In this document: positions 1 through 6,292 of the stretch, one piece after another
Layout of the letters: every line of letters begins with the position of its first letter
Position numbering within the stretch: position 1 is the stretch's first letter
Assembly: GCA_016126025.1 (NCBI GenBank)
Contig: JAEFDA010000107.1
Coordinates: forward strand, 1-14,460
Length of the DNA stretch: 14,460 nucleotides
DNA from: Nitrososphaerota archaeon
GTDB lineage: Archaea; Thermoproteota; Nitrososphaeria; Nitrososphaerales; Nitrosopumilaceae
Reading direction: 5' to 3'
Notes under the pieces: generated by a model
Databases searched by the model: none
Told to the model about the DNA's origin: nothing
Seen by the model: the letters and a program-made list of their open reading frames with translations, nothing else
Position numbers and translations under genes: made by a program

Positions 1-339
1 CGTGTTCAGGAACCACAGGCCGTCGCACTCCTCTAGGTGGGATGTGAAATCTTCGTGGCTGTATCCTGCTTGGGACGGGTCGAACCTCGCCTCGCCGACC
101 AGCTCAGGATAGTTAGACGACGCCACGACCACGAGGTCGTCAACACCAAACACGAACACGAACGGGTCGAACTCTACCTGATGCGTGCTTATCATCTCAA
201 AGGCGTTGGCACCCTCGGCCGCGTACAGCTTCTGGGCCTGATCCACCGCCAAGTACGCCGCGTCTGTGCTAGACTCGTCGGCCATGGCGATCGGGACCGC
301 CACAGCCAGAGCCACGGCGGTCATCACCATAATCTTCAT
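1..339 (-). CDS. Exported Cache-like sensor domain protein (3' end outside the window)
   Basis: The first 113 codons are visible, and the gene runs off the window at its C-terminal end. Residues 1 to about 20 form a signal peptide (MKIMVMTAVALAVAVPIAMA, then a small-residue cleavage region before DES). The rest resembles a single Cache domain: a helix with YLAVDQAQKLYAAEGANAF, then the strand segment FDPFVFVFGVDDLVVVASSN and PELVGEARFDPSQAG, the usual layout of small-molecule-binding extracellular sensor domains. I see no transmembrane anchor or output domain in the visible part, so it may be a free secreted binding protein or the front of a larger receptor. The ATG at 339-337 is chosen because a signal peptide follows directly and an AT-rich box lies about 30 nt upstream. 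The domain call rests on pattern recognition only. Confidence 0.7.
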   Translation of the reverse strand, partial: MKIMVMTAVALAVAVPIAMADESSTDAAYLAVDQAQKLYAAEGANAFEMISTHQVEFDPFVFVFGVDDLVVVASSNYPELVGEARFDPSQAGYSHEDFTSHLEECDGLWFLNT

Positions 340-361
340 GTTATCTGATTGACCATCTAGG

Positions 362-373
362 ATTGATTTAAGG
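362..373 (-). promoter_or_regulatory. Putative TATA box of the Cache-domain gene
   Basis: Read on the minus strand this is an AT-rich CCTTAAATCA-like stretch centred about 30 nt upstream of the ATG at 339. That is the spacing expected for an archaeal TATA box serving a leaderless or nearly leaderless transcript. It is inferred from position and composition only. Confidence 0.4.
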
Positions 374-425
374 ACTGCCCCTAGGTGGGGGTTGTACACG
401 CTAACGATTCCTCTGCACGACAGTA

Positions 426-1206
426 GACAATATGCGTAATTGGCCACTTTCCTGACCAAGCCGTAATTTAATCACCAGCCAGCAATTTCATACATGCCCA
501 ACCGGAAGCTTCAGATCTGGGTATATCACGCTCCACCCCAGACATGCCCGAAATCAAGCAGACCATAGCCAAGCCACAGCGCGAAAATGAGCGGCTGAGG
601 GCTCTCTTGAGCGCCGCCGCCAAGCGCCAGAATGCGGCGTACTGCGTGTACGGACACGAGCGGGACATCCACAGGCCCGGCTCACCGTTCTGGACGACAT
701 CATCGGAAACCCGCGCAGGCTGCGCGCCGTCACGCTGTGCACCGCCGAGCAGTTCGACTACATCCTGCACAGGTACGCCGCCTGGACAAAGGAACACGGG
801 GACACGACGCTCTTCTGGGATGATGATATCCGGGTGTCGGACCCGGGCAACCGCTCCAAGCTGTACATTCGGCACTCCCTGCTGCTGTCGCTCATGCACA
901 AGAAGGGGGGAACCACCTAGGCCAACCTCGACTGGGACAGGACAAAAGAAGAGAACGGGTCCTTGGTGCTGAAGCTGGCCAAGAAAAGGGCATACGCTGA
1001 CTCCCGGGTGGCCCGGAGCCACCCAGCACACAAAAGCTTTGCACAGAGGTGCTGCCAGGCTGCGCACCACGTCCGTATCTGGCGTTATCTGGGCATGCCG
1101 ACTCCAGACAAAAGCGCGCCTGCTTCAAATATCAAACCGGATGTCCGTCTATTAAAATACGGCCCGTGATGATTTGTTGGCGTACCAGTTAATTACGCAT
1201 AATGCC
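426..1206. mobile_element. Decayed IS5-like insertion sequence with imperfect terminal inverted repeats
   Basis: The ends GACAATATGCGTAATT (426-441) and, reverse-complemented from 1191-1206, GGCATTATGCGTAATT match at 14 of 16 positions. Each is flanked by a TA dinucleotide (424-425 and 1207-1208), as expected for elements that duplicate TA on insertion. The interior is 781 bp in total and holds only a broken transposase reading frame, shorter than a normal element of about 1 kb, so an internal deletion is likely. The family assignment comes from the transposase fragment. The repeat boundaries are seen directly, but their role as IS ends is inferred. Confidence 0.5.
544..1169 (+). pseudogene. 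Transposase pseudogene (IS5-like, DDE_Tnp_4 N-terminal part)
   Basis: The reading frame opens at 544 (MPEIKQTIAKPQRENERLRA...) and must change frame near 655-670. From 669 a second frame continues with ARLTVLDDIIGNPRRLRAV, then EQFDYILHRYAAW, then RSKLYIRHSLLLSLMHKKGG. The last two resemble the N-terminal helix-turn-helix region of DDE_Tnp_4 transposases. That frame meets TAG at 918-920, where a CAG glutamine codon (GTTQAN) would fit the family, so a C-to-T nonsense change is likely. It then runs in frame to TGA at 1167-1169. No DDE catalytic segment can be recognised, so the gene is frameshifted, nonsense-mutated and lacks its core. It lies between the candidate inverted repeats of the same element. 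The family call is tentative. Confidence 0.6.
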
Positions 1207-1382
1207 TAATGTCACGAAAATCGGTCTCCATGAGCGGAGACCACTCCAATCGGATTGTGAGATTCAAGTTGGACATATTCAAATTTGCGCATAGAAAGGC
1301 GACGACACTGCACGAATTAACAATCGACGCTATAGAGGCCCAGGAGATCTGAAGTATTTTTGACGAGTATCTTTTCCGGAAA
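1207..1382. other. Intervening stretch between two IS relics, no gene recognised
   Basis: This AT-richer stretch separates the IS5-like relic from the orphan IS3 OrfA. A 40-codon plus-strand frame (1230-1352, starting MSGDHSNRIVRFKLDIF) is open but matches nothing I recognise and has no clear promoter. It may be a scrap of an interrupted gene. There is no OrfB-like DDE sequence here, although an intact IS3 element would have it at this position. Confidence 0.4.
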
Positions 1383-1688
1383 TTACTTTGGAGCGTCACT
1401 ATAGCTCGTCCCCCAGCGCTTTTTTAAAGTGTCGTTGGCCACGGCGCACTCGCCGATGATCCTCCTGAGTGAGGAGATCTCCTTTTTGTGCCGCGTGACC
1501 TGCTTGCGTACATCAGGCCCATCCAGCGAGCTTCGTCCGTCGGTCAGGAACTTTTCCTTCCATCCGTATACTGTCCGTGGCACCAGATTGTGTTCGCGGC
1601 ATATCTCCGCCATGCTGGCCTGTGGGTTGAGGGTCTGGAGCACGACGCGGACTTTCTCATCTGTACTCCGTGACTTCCTGTCTGTCAT
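1383..1688 (-). CDS. Orphan IS3-family transposase OrfA (helix-turn-helix subunit)
   Basis: This 101-residue protein has the two-part layout of IS3/IS911 OrfA. An N-terminal helix-turn-helix (about residues 10-45, with ASMAEICREHNLVPRTVYGW) would bind the element's ends. A heptad-like basic helix (about 60-92, RHKKEISSLRRIIGE) is the usual leucine-zipper region. The codons TTA AAA AAG near the end form an A6G slippery tract (1425-1419) of the kind used for -1 frameshifting into OrfB. Here the -1 frame reaches TAG within about seven codons and no OrfB follows, so the gene is probably an inactive remnant or a standalone DNA-binding protein. A strong AGGAGGTC Shine-Dalgarno precedes the ATG, unlike the other genes here. 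Confidence 0.75.
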   Translation of the reverse strand: MTDRKSRSTDEKVRVVLQTLNPQASMAEICREHNLVPRTVYGWKEKFLTDGRSSLDGPDVRKQVTRHKKEISSLRRIIGECAVANDTLKKRWGTSYSDAPK

Positions 1689-1697
1689 GCGCCATCT

Positions 1698-1705
1698 GAC
1701 CTCCT
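1698..1705 (-). promoter_or_regulatory. Strong Shine-Dalgarno of the IS3 OrfA
   Basis: On the minus strand the sequence AGGAGGTC sits 9 nt before the ATG at 1688. It is the only textbook Shine-Dalgarno I noticed in the window. Elsewhere start codons follow TATA-like boxes with no room for a leader. It supports the start choice and points to a bacterial origin of the element. Confidence 0.6.
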
Positions 1706-1708
1706 ATC

Positions 1709-1870
1709 ACTAAAGCGCGCATCGTTGCTCGGTCTCCCTCTAGTAGGATCCCCTCCATTCAACATATCTTAGGTTTGGGTATGTTGCGGCCGGATCTGAG
1801 ATATTTAGATCCCCACCCGTTCCTGCAGGAGGGCCCTACTATTATTCGATGTTTGTACCACTATTCCGAC
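1709..1870. other. Intergenic stretch upstream of the copper oxidase with nested inverted repeats
   Basis: No gene is recognised between the IS3 OrfA and the oxidase promoter. The region holds an inner perfect 6-bp inverted repeat, GGATCT (1792-1797) and AGATCC (1807-1812). It also holds an outer imperfect pair: TAGTAGG...CCCTCC at 1741-1756 against its reverse complement GGAGGGCCCTACTA at 1828-1841. These could be regulatory dyads or remnants of a small mobile sequence. Confidence 0.4.
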
Positions 1871-1881
1871 AAATAAATAAA
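1871..1881 (+). promoter_or_regulatory. Putative TATA box of the multicopper oxidase gene
   Basis: The AAATAAATAAA stretch is centred about 29 nt before the ATG at 1905, the spacing seen for most genes in this window. It favours the ATG at 1905 over the in-frame TTG at 1890, which would lie too close to this box. Confidence 0.45.
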
Positions 1882-1904
1882 GAAGAGGATTGCAGGTTGC
1901 CGCA

Positions 1905-4900
1905 ATGACTAAAATAATGCTAATTGCTACGGCAATGCTCTCACTGGCTTTAGTGGGAGTGTTAGCCTATGGCTCTAATATAACACAACATGGTACCATT
2001 CCGCAAGGAGCAGACATTCCGTTTGCGGCAGAAGCAGCCACCCCGGTCTCCCACGAGATCTGGATGGAGGCGGTAAAGATGCCCGACGAGATGTACGCGT
2101 ACAAGCTTGCGGCATATGAGATCGACGGCGCATCTGTGATCGACAGGTTCAGTACCAAACCGTCAATCCCCGGACCGACCTTGGTGTTCACAGAGGGAGA
2201 TGTGGTTACATTGCACCTGACAAATTTGGCCTGCAAGGACAACTATGTCATCGGCAGCAACGGACCCAACGAGAACTCCTACCTTGGAATCCATGTCCAC
2301 GGTGTCCACTATTCAATTCAGGATGATGCGAGCTACCAGCGGATGCATATTACCGGGGCCACCTCCGAATCCGCCGCCACCTGCGGCGAGTCGGTGACCT
2401 ACGAATGGGACGTCGGCGCCGGAACCGCCGGGACATGGCCATACCACGACCACACCTTCAGCAAGAACGAAGTCGGCGCCGAAGACCTAGGTCTGTTCGG
2501 AACCGTCATCGTAAACCCCGCAAGCGGCATGGTTGGCGGCTTTGTCAACGGTGAGACCGGGACGATAGACGAGATTCCAGTCGAAGACATAGAGAAGGAG
2601 TTCGTCCTTTGGATGGTATCCTCCAAGGTCTTGGGCACAAGCGTCTTCTATGGAATGGAGATAGACAATGACGTAAACAACGACGGCAGCGCCACCACCG
2701 ACGATGTCAGGCAGACTCCCCTGTGGACCAACCCGCCTCTCTACGCAACCGACGGCGCCAAAGTTAGATACCACGTGATCGGCATAGGCGACGAAACGCA
2801 CGCCTTCCATCTTCACGGCCACCGCTGGGTTGAGGCCACCGGTGGCGCAGCCGACATCATTGACGTAAAGGAGATTGTTCCGTTGCAGCGCCACACATTC
2901 GTCATCGAAGCGAGCGACAACGGGAACGAGCACGGCGGCACGGAGGGCTGGATGTACCACTGCCACGTATTTGAACACATGGAAGCCGGCATGACGGGCA
3001 TGATGATGGTGGTCGACGACAGCGACACGCTGCCGGAGATCGGCGCCGTCTTTACGCTCAGCGACGAGGCGGGAATCTGGATAAAGACGCTGGACTCTGG
3101 GTTTACGGACGTCCTTGACGACGTCCTAGCCGCGTCCAGCCTGACCGTCGGCGAAGACGCCACAGAGCCCCTGCTTGCGTCGTTGAACCCAAGCCCCAAC
3201 GAGGGAACAGGATTCCCGCTGGACTATCTGGGCATACTGTCGCCTGGCTTTGCCGACTCGGAAGGCCGCTCCTTGGCGGTCATAGAGGCGGGCCAGACAG
3301 TGCTCTTTGGCATGAAGGACTCGCAGACCAAGCATACCATCACGTCACTGATATACCCGACCGCCGCGGCCTCTGACGGGCCGATTGGCGGGAACGGCAT
3401 ACTGACGCAGGCCGGCATCGGGCTCTTTGATACCCAGATGGGCATCCGGGGCTCCACGTTCATCACCGGGGACAACGGTCTCCCGGCCACGCTTGACGAG
3501 CCCGGCCTGTACGTGTTCGTCTGCAAGATACACCCGTACATGCTCAGCGCCGTCATAGTGGACGACCCGGCAACAAACATCCATTTGGGCAACGTAAACA
3601 GGGAGGCCGGCGGCGCGACAATCCCGCTGTTGGACCTCTCCGACAACCTGACCATCCTCACCCGCACCGGCACGTCCTTCCCGACGACGGTGTCCGTAAG
3701 TCCGGACGACCCGTTGATCGGGCTGGTGACGTCCCTGGTCAAGACCTTCTACGCAATCACCGATCCGTCCAACTGGAAGGATTACACCCAAAATACATGG
3801 AACGTGAACCTTCCACCCGCGCCACTGACCACAAACAACAACGACGTGTGGATATTCCTAGTCGACGGAGACACCGTGGGCACCATTGCGGAATTGACGG
3901 CTCCATCCAACCCCGACACCGGAACGGTTGCATCAGTCATCCTGCCTCTGGGCTTGGACAGCTCCGTGCACATCAGCGCGGATGTTCCGTCAGTCAGTGG
4001 TATAGGTGAGGTCTGGGTGAACACACAGTTCGAGGCCACGGTGGGCAAGAACCTCCATGGCACACACGCCGACAAGCCGGGAACCATCACCGTCGTAAAC
4101 GCGGACGATTGGAGCATTGAGCGCAAGATTGCGCTGCCGGAGCTTGGGACGAACGATCCACAGAGGATAAGCACGAACCTGGGAATGAACCACCCGCACA
4201 ATATGTGGGCTGATGCCAAAAATGAGGTCATCTACCAGACCCAGTGGTTCGACAAGAGGATGGTGACGTTTGAGCGCGAGACCGGAGACGTAATCAAGGA
4301 CATGTTCGTCGGCGAATCACCATCGCACGTAATGACCGCGCCGGCGGGTAGCAACGAGGGCAAAGTCTACATCGCGATAAACGGCGAGGAGCAGGTTACG
4401 GTCGTAGACCCTGACCGCTTCGAAATCATTCAGCAGATATCCACCGGCCCGCGTTCACACCCGCACGGCCATTGGATATCCAGCGACGGCTCAACGATGG
4501 TAACCCCCGACTTTCTAGGCCTGAAGGCGTCAATCATAGACTTGGAAGCTGGCACCGTTACCGCTGCTACGCACGCGGACAATCCTGACAGCACCCTCCT
4601 GATTGCGCCAATCGCAACCGGAATGATGGGAGACGTCTCAAAGTTCTATACCGCCGACTTTCTGGGGAACACCCTGTCGGTGATTGACTTGGAGACGAAT
4701 ACCATCACCAAGCAGATCGACATAATCGCCGGAACCGGCGGCATAGTGGGTCTTCCGATACAGACCCCCGTCAGCCCGGACGACAAATGGATGGTCACGG
4801 CGCACACCCTTGGTACGGCAATAACTATAGTTGATACGCATACGGATGAGATTGTCGTTACCCTTCCGTGTGATCCTGGCTGTCACGGCGTGCAATGGGG

Positions 4901-5267
4901 CGCAAAGGAGGGCGGCGGATACCTCGCATACGTATCCAGCAAGTTCTCCAATGCCCTGATCGTTGTTGATCCAGATCCCAACGGGAATGGCGGCGCTCTT
5001 GACGCAAGAATTGTCGGAAAGGTCGTCCTCGCAGAGGAGTTCGATACCGATATGGATGACAGGGTCTATGATCATGCCGGAATGGGCGGACAGGGCCTCC
5101 TTACGGTTCCGAACGTCTATGAGGGATGGATTCAACAGACTATCGAGGCATGCTCCGATGACCGGGGAGAACTCAGTGAACAGTTGTGCGGAGAAGAGAT
5201 AGTTGGGTTCCTTGAGTCCTTGGAAGACGGGCACCTGGATCCGTTGGGATCCACCAGCCAGAACTAG
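1905..5267 (+). CDS. Exported two-domain multicopper oxidase fused to a blue-copper cupredoxin and a beta-propeller
   Basis: This 1120-residue protein has a signal peptide (about residues 1-23) and so acts outside the membrane. Numbering is from ATG 1905; an in-frame TTG at 1890 is less likely. Domain 1 (about 50-205) carries H130-V-H132 and H181-D-H183 but no type 1 cysteine. Domain 2 (about 220-370) carries H299, H302-L-H304-G-H306 and H352-C353-H354 with H358 and M363, a complete type 1 copper set plus trinuclear-centre ligands. This is the two-domain laccase type with type 1 copper in domain 2, not the NirK arrangement. A third cupredoxin (about 430-560) has H477 and C540-x2-H543-x2-M546. 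From about 680 YVTN-like propeller blades with recurring His follow. The natural substrate is unknown. In ammonia-oxidising archaea such oxidases are candidates for nitrogen-oxide or metal oxidation. Confidence 0.9.
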   Translation: MTKIMLIATAMLSLALVGVLAYGSNITQHGTIPQGADIPFAAEAATPVSHEIWMEAVKMPDEMYAYKLAAYEIDGASVIDRFSTKPSIPGPTLVFTEGDVVTLHLTNLACKDNYVIGSNGPNENSYLGIHVHGVHYSIQDDASYQRMHITGATSESAATCGESVTYEWDVGAGTAGTWPYHDHTFSKNEVGAEDLGLFGTVIVNPASGMVGGFVNGETGTIDEIPVEDIEKEFVLWMVSSKVLGTSVFYGMEIDNDVNNDGSATTDDVRQTPLWTNPPLYATDGAKVRYHVIGIGDETHAFHLHGHRWVEATGGAADIIDVKEIVPLQRHTFVIEASDNGNEHGGTEGWMYHCHVFEHMEAGMTGMMMVVDDSDTLPEIGAVFTLSDEAGIWIKTLDSGFTDVLDDVLAASSLTVGEDATEPLLASLNPSPNEGTGFPLDYLGILSPGFADSEGRSLAVIEAGQTVLFGMKDSQTKHTITSLIYPTAAASDGPIGGNGILTQAGIGLFDTQMGIRGSTFITGDNGLPATLDEPGLYVFVCKIHPYMLSAVIVDDPATNIHLGNVNREAGGATIPLLDLSDNLTILTRTGTSFPTTVSVSPDDPLIGLVTSLVKTFYAITDPSNWKDYTQNTWNVNLPPAPLTTNNNDVWIFLVDGDTVGTIAELTAPSNPDTGTVASVILPLGLDSSVHISADVPSVSGIGEVWVNTQFEATVGKNLHGTHADKPGTITVVNADDWSIERKIALPELGTNDPQRISTNLGMNHPHNMWADAKNEVIYQTQWFDKRMVTFERETGDVIKDMFVGESPSHVMTAPAGSNEGKVYIAINGEEQVTVVDPDRFEIIQQISTGPRSHPHGHWISSDGSTMVTPDFLGLKASIIDLEAGTVTAATHADNPDSTLLIAPIATGMMGDVSKFYTADFLGNTLSVIDLETNTITKQIDIIAGTGGIVGLPIQTPVSPDDKWMVTAHTLGTAITIVDTHTDEIVVTLPCDPGCHGVQWGAKEGGGYLAYVSSKFSNALIVVDPDPNGNGGALDARIVGKVVLAEEFDTDMDDRVYDHAGMGGQGLLTVPNVYEGWIQQTIEACSDDRGELSEQLCGEEIVGFLESLEDGHLDPLGSTSQN

Positions 5268-5278
5268 ACAGCATACAC

Positions 5279-5292
5279 GTTATTTTTTATTT
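5279..5292 (+). terminator. T-tract terminator after the multicopper oxidase
   Basis: GTTATTTTTTATTT lies 12 nt downstream of the TAG at 5265-5267. A pyrimidine/T-rich tract of this kind is the usual archaeal termination signal. No hairpin precedes it. Confidence 0.55.
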
Positions 5293-5443
5293 GAATTCGG
5301 GCGGGACCGGCCCATGATCCTGTGGACGGAGGCTTTCCTGCCGCACACACCAAGGCGTGAGGCTTCCGCGAGAGTGTCTTGGGCGCCCGCGTGGACGGCG
5401 CCAAGGGCCGCATGCCCGACGGCGAGCCGCCCCAATACCACGG

Positions 5444-5454
5444 TTTAATAATTT
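5444..5454 (+). promoter_or_regulatory. Putative TATA box of tRNA-Pro
   Basis: TTTAATAATTT is centred about 27 nt before the first base of the tRNA at 5476, so transcription would begin at or within a couple of bases of the mature 5' end. A 6-bp inverted repeat (CCGCAG 5462-5467, CTGCGG 5472-5477) lies between box and gene. The 150 bp upstream (5293-5443) shows no gene I recognise. Confidence 0.5.
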
Positions 5455-5475
5455 GCCGCAACCGCAGGATGCTGC

Positions 5476-5553
5476 GGGACCGTCGTCTAGCTTGGCCATG
5501 ATGCTAGCCTGGGGTGCTAGAGGTCGTGAGTTCGAATCTCACCGGTCCCACCA
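5476..5553 (+). tRNA. tRNA-Pro (anticodon GGG), CCA encoded
   Basis: A full cloverleaf can be folded by eye. The acceptor is GGGACCG (5476-5482) with CGGTCCC (5543-5549). The D-arm spans 5485-5502. The anticodon stem is CTAGC (5504-5508) with GCTAG (5516-5520), and the loop CTGGGGT puts anticodon GGG at 5511-5513. The variable region is AGGTC. The T-arm is GTGAG/CTCAC around TTCGAAT (5531-5537). Discriminator A is at 5550 and the CCA end is encoded at 5551-5553. GGG reads proline codons CCC and CCU. No intron is present. The gene ends two bases before the stop of the convergent kinase gene. Confidence 0.95.
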
Positions 5554-5554
5554 C

Positions 5555-6292
5555 CTATACCCCCAGCATATCTAGCAGGCTGCAGAACGAGCCGTGTCCC
5601 GGCCGGCTCTTGTACGCCCGGAGGGCGTCGATGATCATGTCCGGCGCGGGGGCGGGGCATATCCCTCTGGTGTGGGCAGAGAGCCCCCCCAGATACAGGC
5701 ACTGTGCGGCGGAGGTGACGTTGGCCGGCCTCCGCGAGAGGCTGGCGCTCTCAAAGTCTATGATGGCCGTCCTTGCGCCCACCAGCGCGTGCCGGGACAT
5801 GTCGGTCAGCTCCCCGTGGTCCAGCCCTATGCGGTCCAGCCTGTAGCACTGTTCCAGGATGCGGCGTATGGCGCCCTTGGCGGAGCGCGCCGGGGGGCGG
5901 GCTGCCAGCCACTCCCTGAGCGGCGTGCCGTCGATATACTCCATCAGCAACAGGTTGGGGGTGTGCCCCAGCAGGCGCGGGCCCACGCCGATGTGGTTGG
6001 CCGCCGCCAGCAGGACCGCCTCCCCGTCCATGTCAGGCCGGGGCGAGTCGGTCCGGCGCATCTTCAGGGCCGCCGTCATACCGCGGGCACGTACCAGTAC
6101 GACCACCCCGGTGTGGCCCTTGCCCAGCACCCTCTGGCCGTTTATCTCCGAGTCCCCGAAGAGCGCCACCCCGTCCACCCCCATGCGGCGCATCTCGTCC
6201 AGGTATGGGGCTCCGCCCCCTCCGGGGTATCCTAGGAGGGTGGGGCGGGGGCTATTCTCCAGCGCGTCGGGCGGCATAAAAGACGGCTTCAT
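5555..6292 (-). CDS. Predicted Ser/Thr protein kinase, COG2112 family
   Basis: This 245-residue protein has the sparse motifs of the archaeal COG2112 kinases. The N-terminal lead-in is LLGYP (19-23). A glycine loop GKGHTGVVV spans 57-65, with the ATP-anchoring lysine K77 in LKMRRTD and a candidate helix-C glutamate E91. The catalytic-loop equivalent is DHGELTD (158-164), and the metal-binding motif is D179-F-E-S. The HGEL and DFES variants are characteristic of this family and differ from canonical HRD/DFG. The substrate is unknown. It overlaps the CCA-adding enzyme gene by 41 nt (26 nt if the second ATG at 6277 is used), so it is the last gene of that operon and is probably translationally coupled. 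Its stop abuts the convergent tRNA-Pro gene. Confidence 0.8.
   Translation of the reverse strand: MKPSFMPPDALENSPRPTLLGYPGGGGAPYLDEMRRMGVDGVALFGDSEINGQRVLGKGHTGVVVLVRARGMTAALKMRRTDSPRPDMDGEAVLLAAANHIGVGPRLLGHTPNLLLMEYIDGTPLREWLAARPPARSAKGAIRRILEQCYRLDRIGLDHGELTDMSRHALVGARTAIIDFESASLSRRPANVTSAAQCLYLGGLSAHTRGICPAPAPDMIIDALRAYKSRPGHGSFCSLLDMLGV

Noticed and set aside
37..348. 103-residue plus-strand open frame at the left end
   Set aside because: Basic, His/Arg-rich shadow of the Cache-domain gene on the other strand, which has a signal peptide and a recognisable domain pattern.
1193..1399. 68-residue minus-strand open frame downstream of the IS3 OrfA, considered as the start of OrfB
   Set aside because: It has no DDE-like motif, is not joined by the -1 frame of the slippery tract and overlaps the end of OrfA; it looks like chance.
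1905..5267. Copper nitrite reductase (NirK) as the identity of the large oxidase
   Set aside because: NirK has its type 1 copper cysteine in domain 1. Here domain 1 reads HDH without cysteine and the HCH motif is in domain 2.
5203..5448. 81-residue open frame between the oxidase and tRNA-Pro
   Set aside because: It starts inside the oxidase gene, crosses its terminator and has the low-complexity composition of a GC-rich shadow frame.
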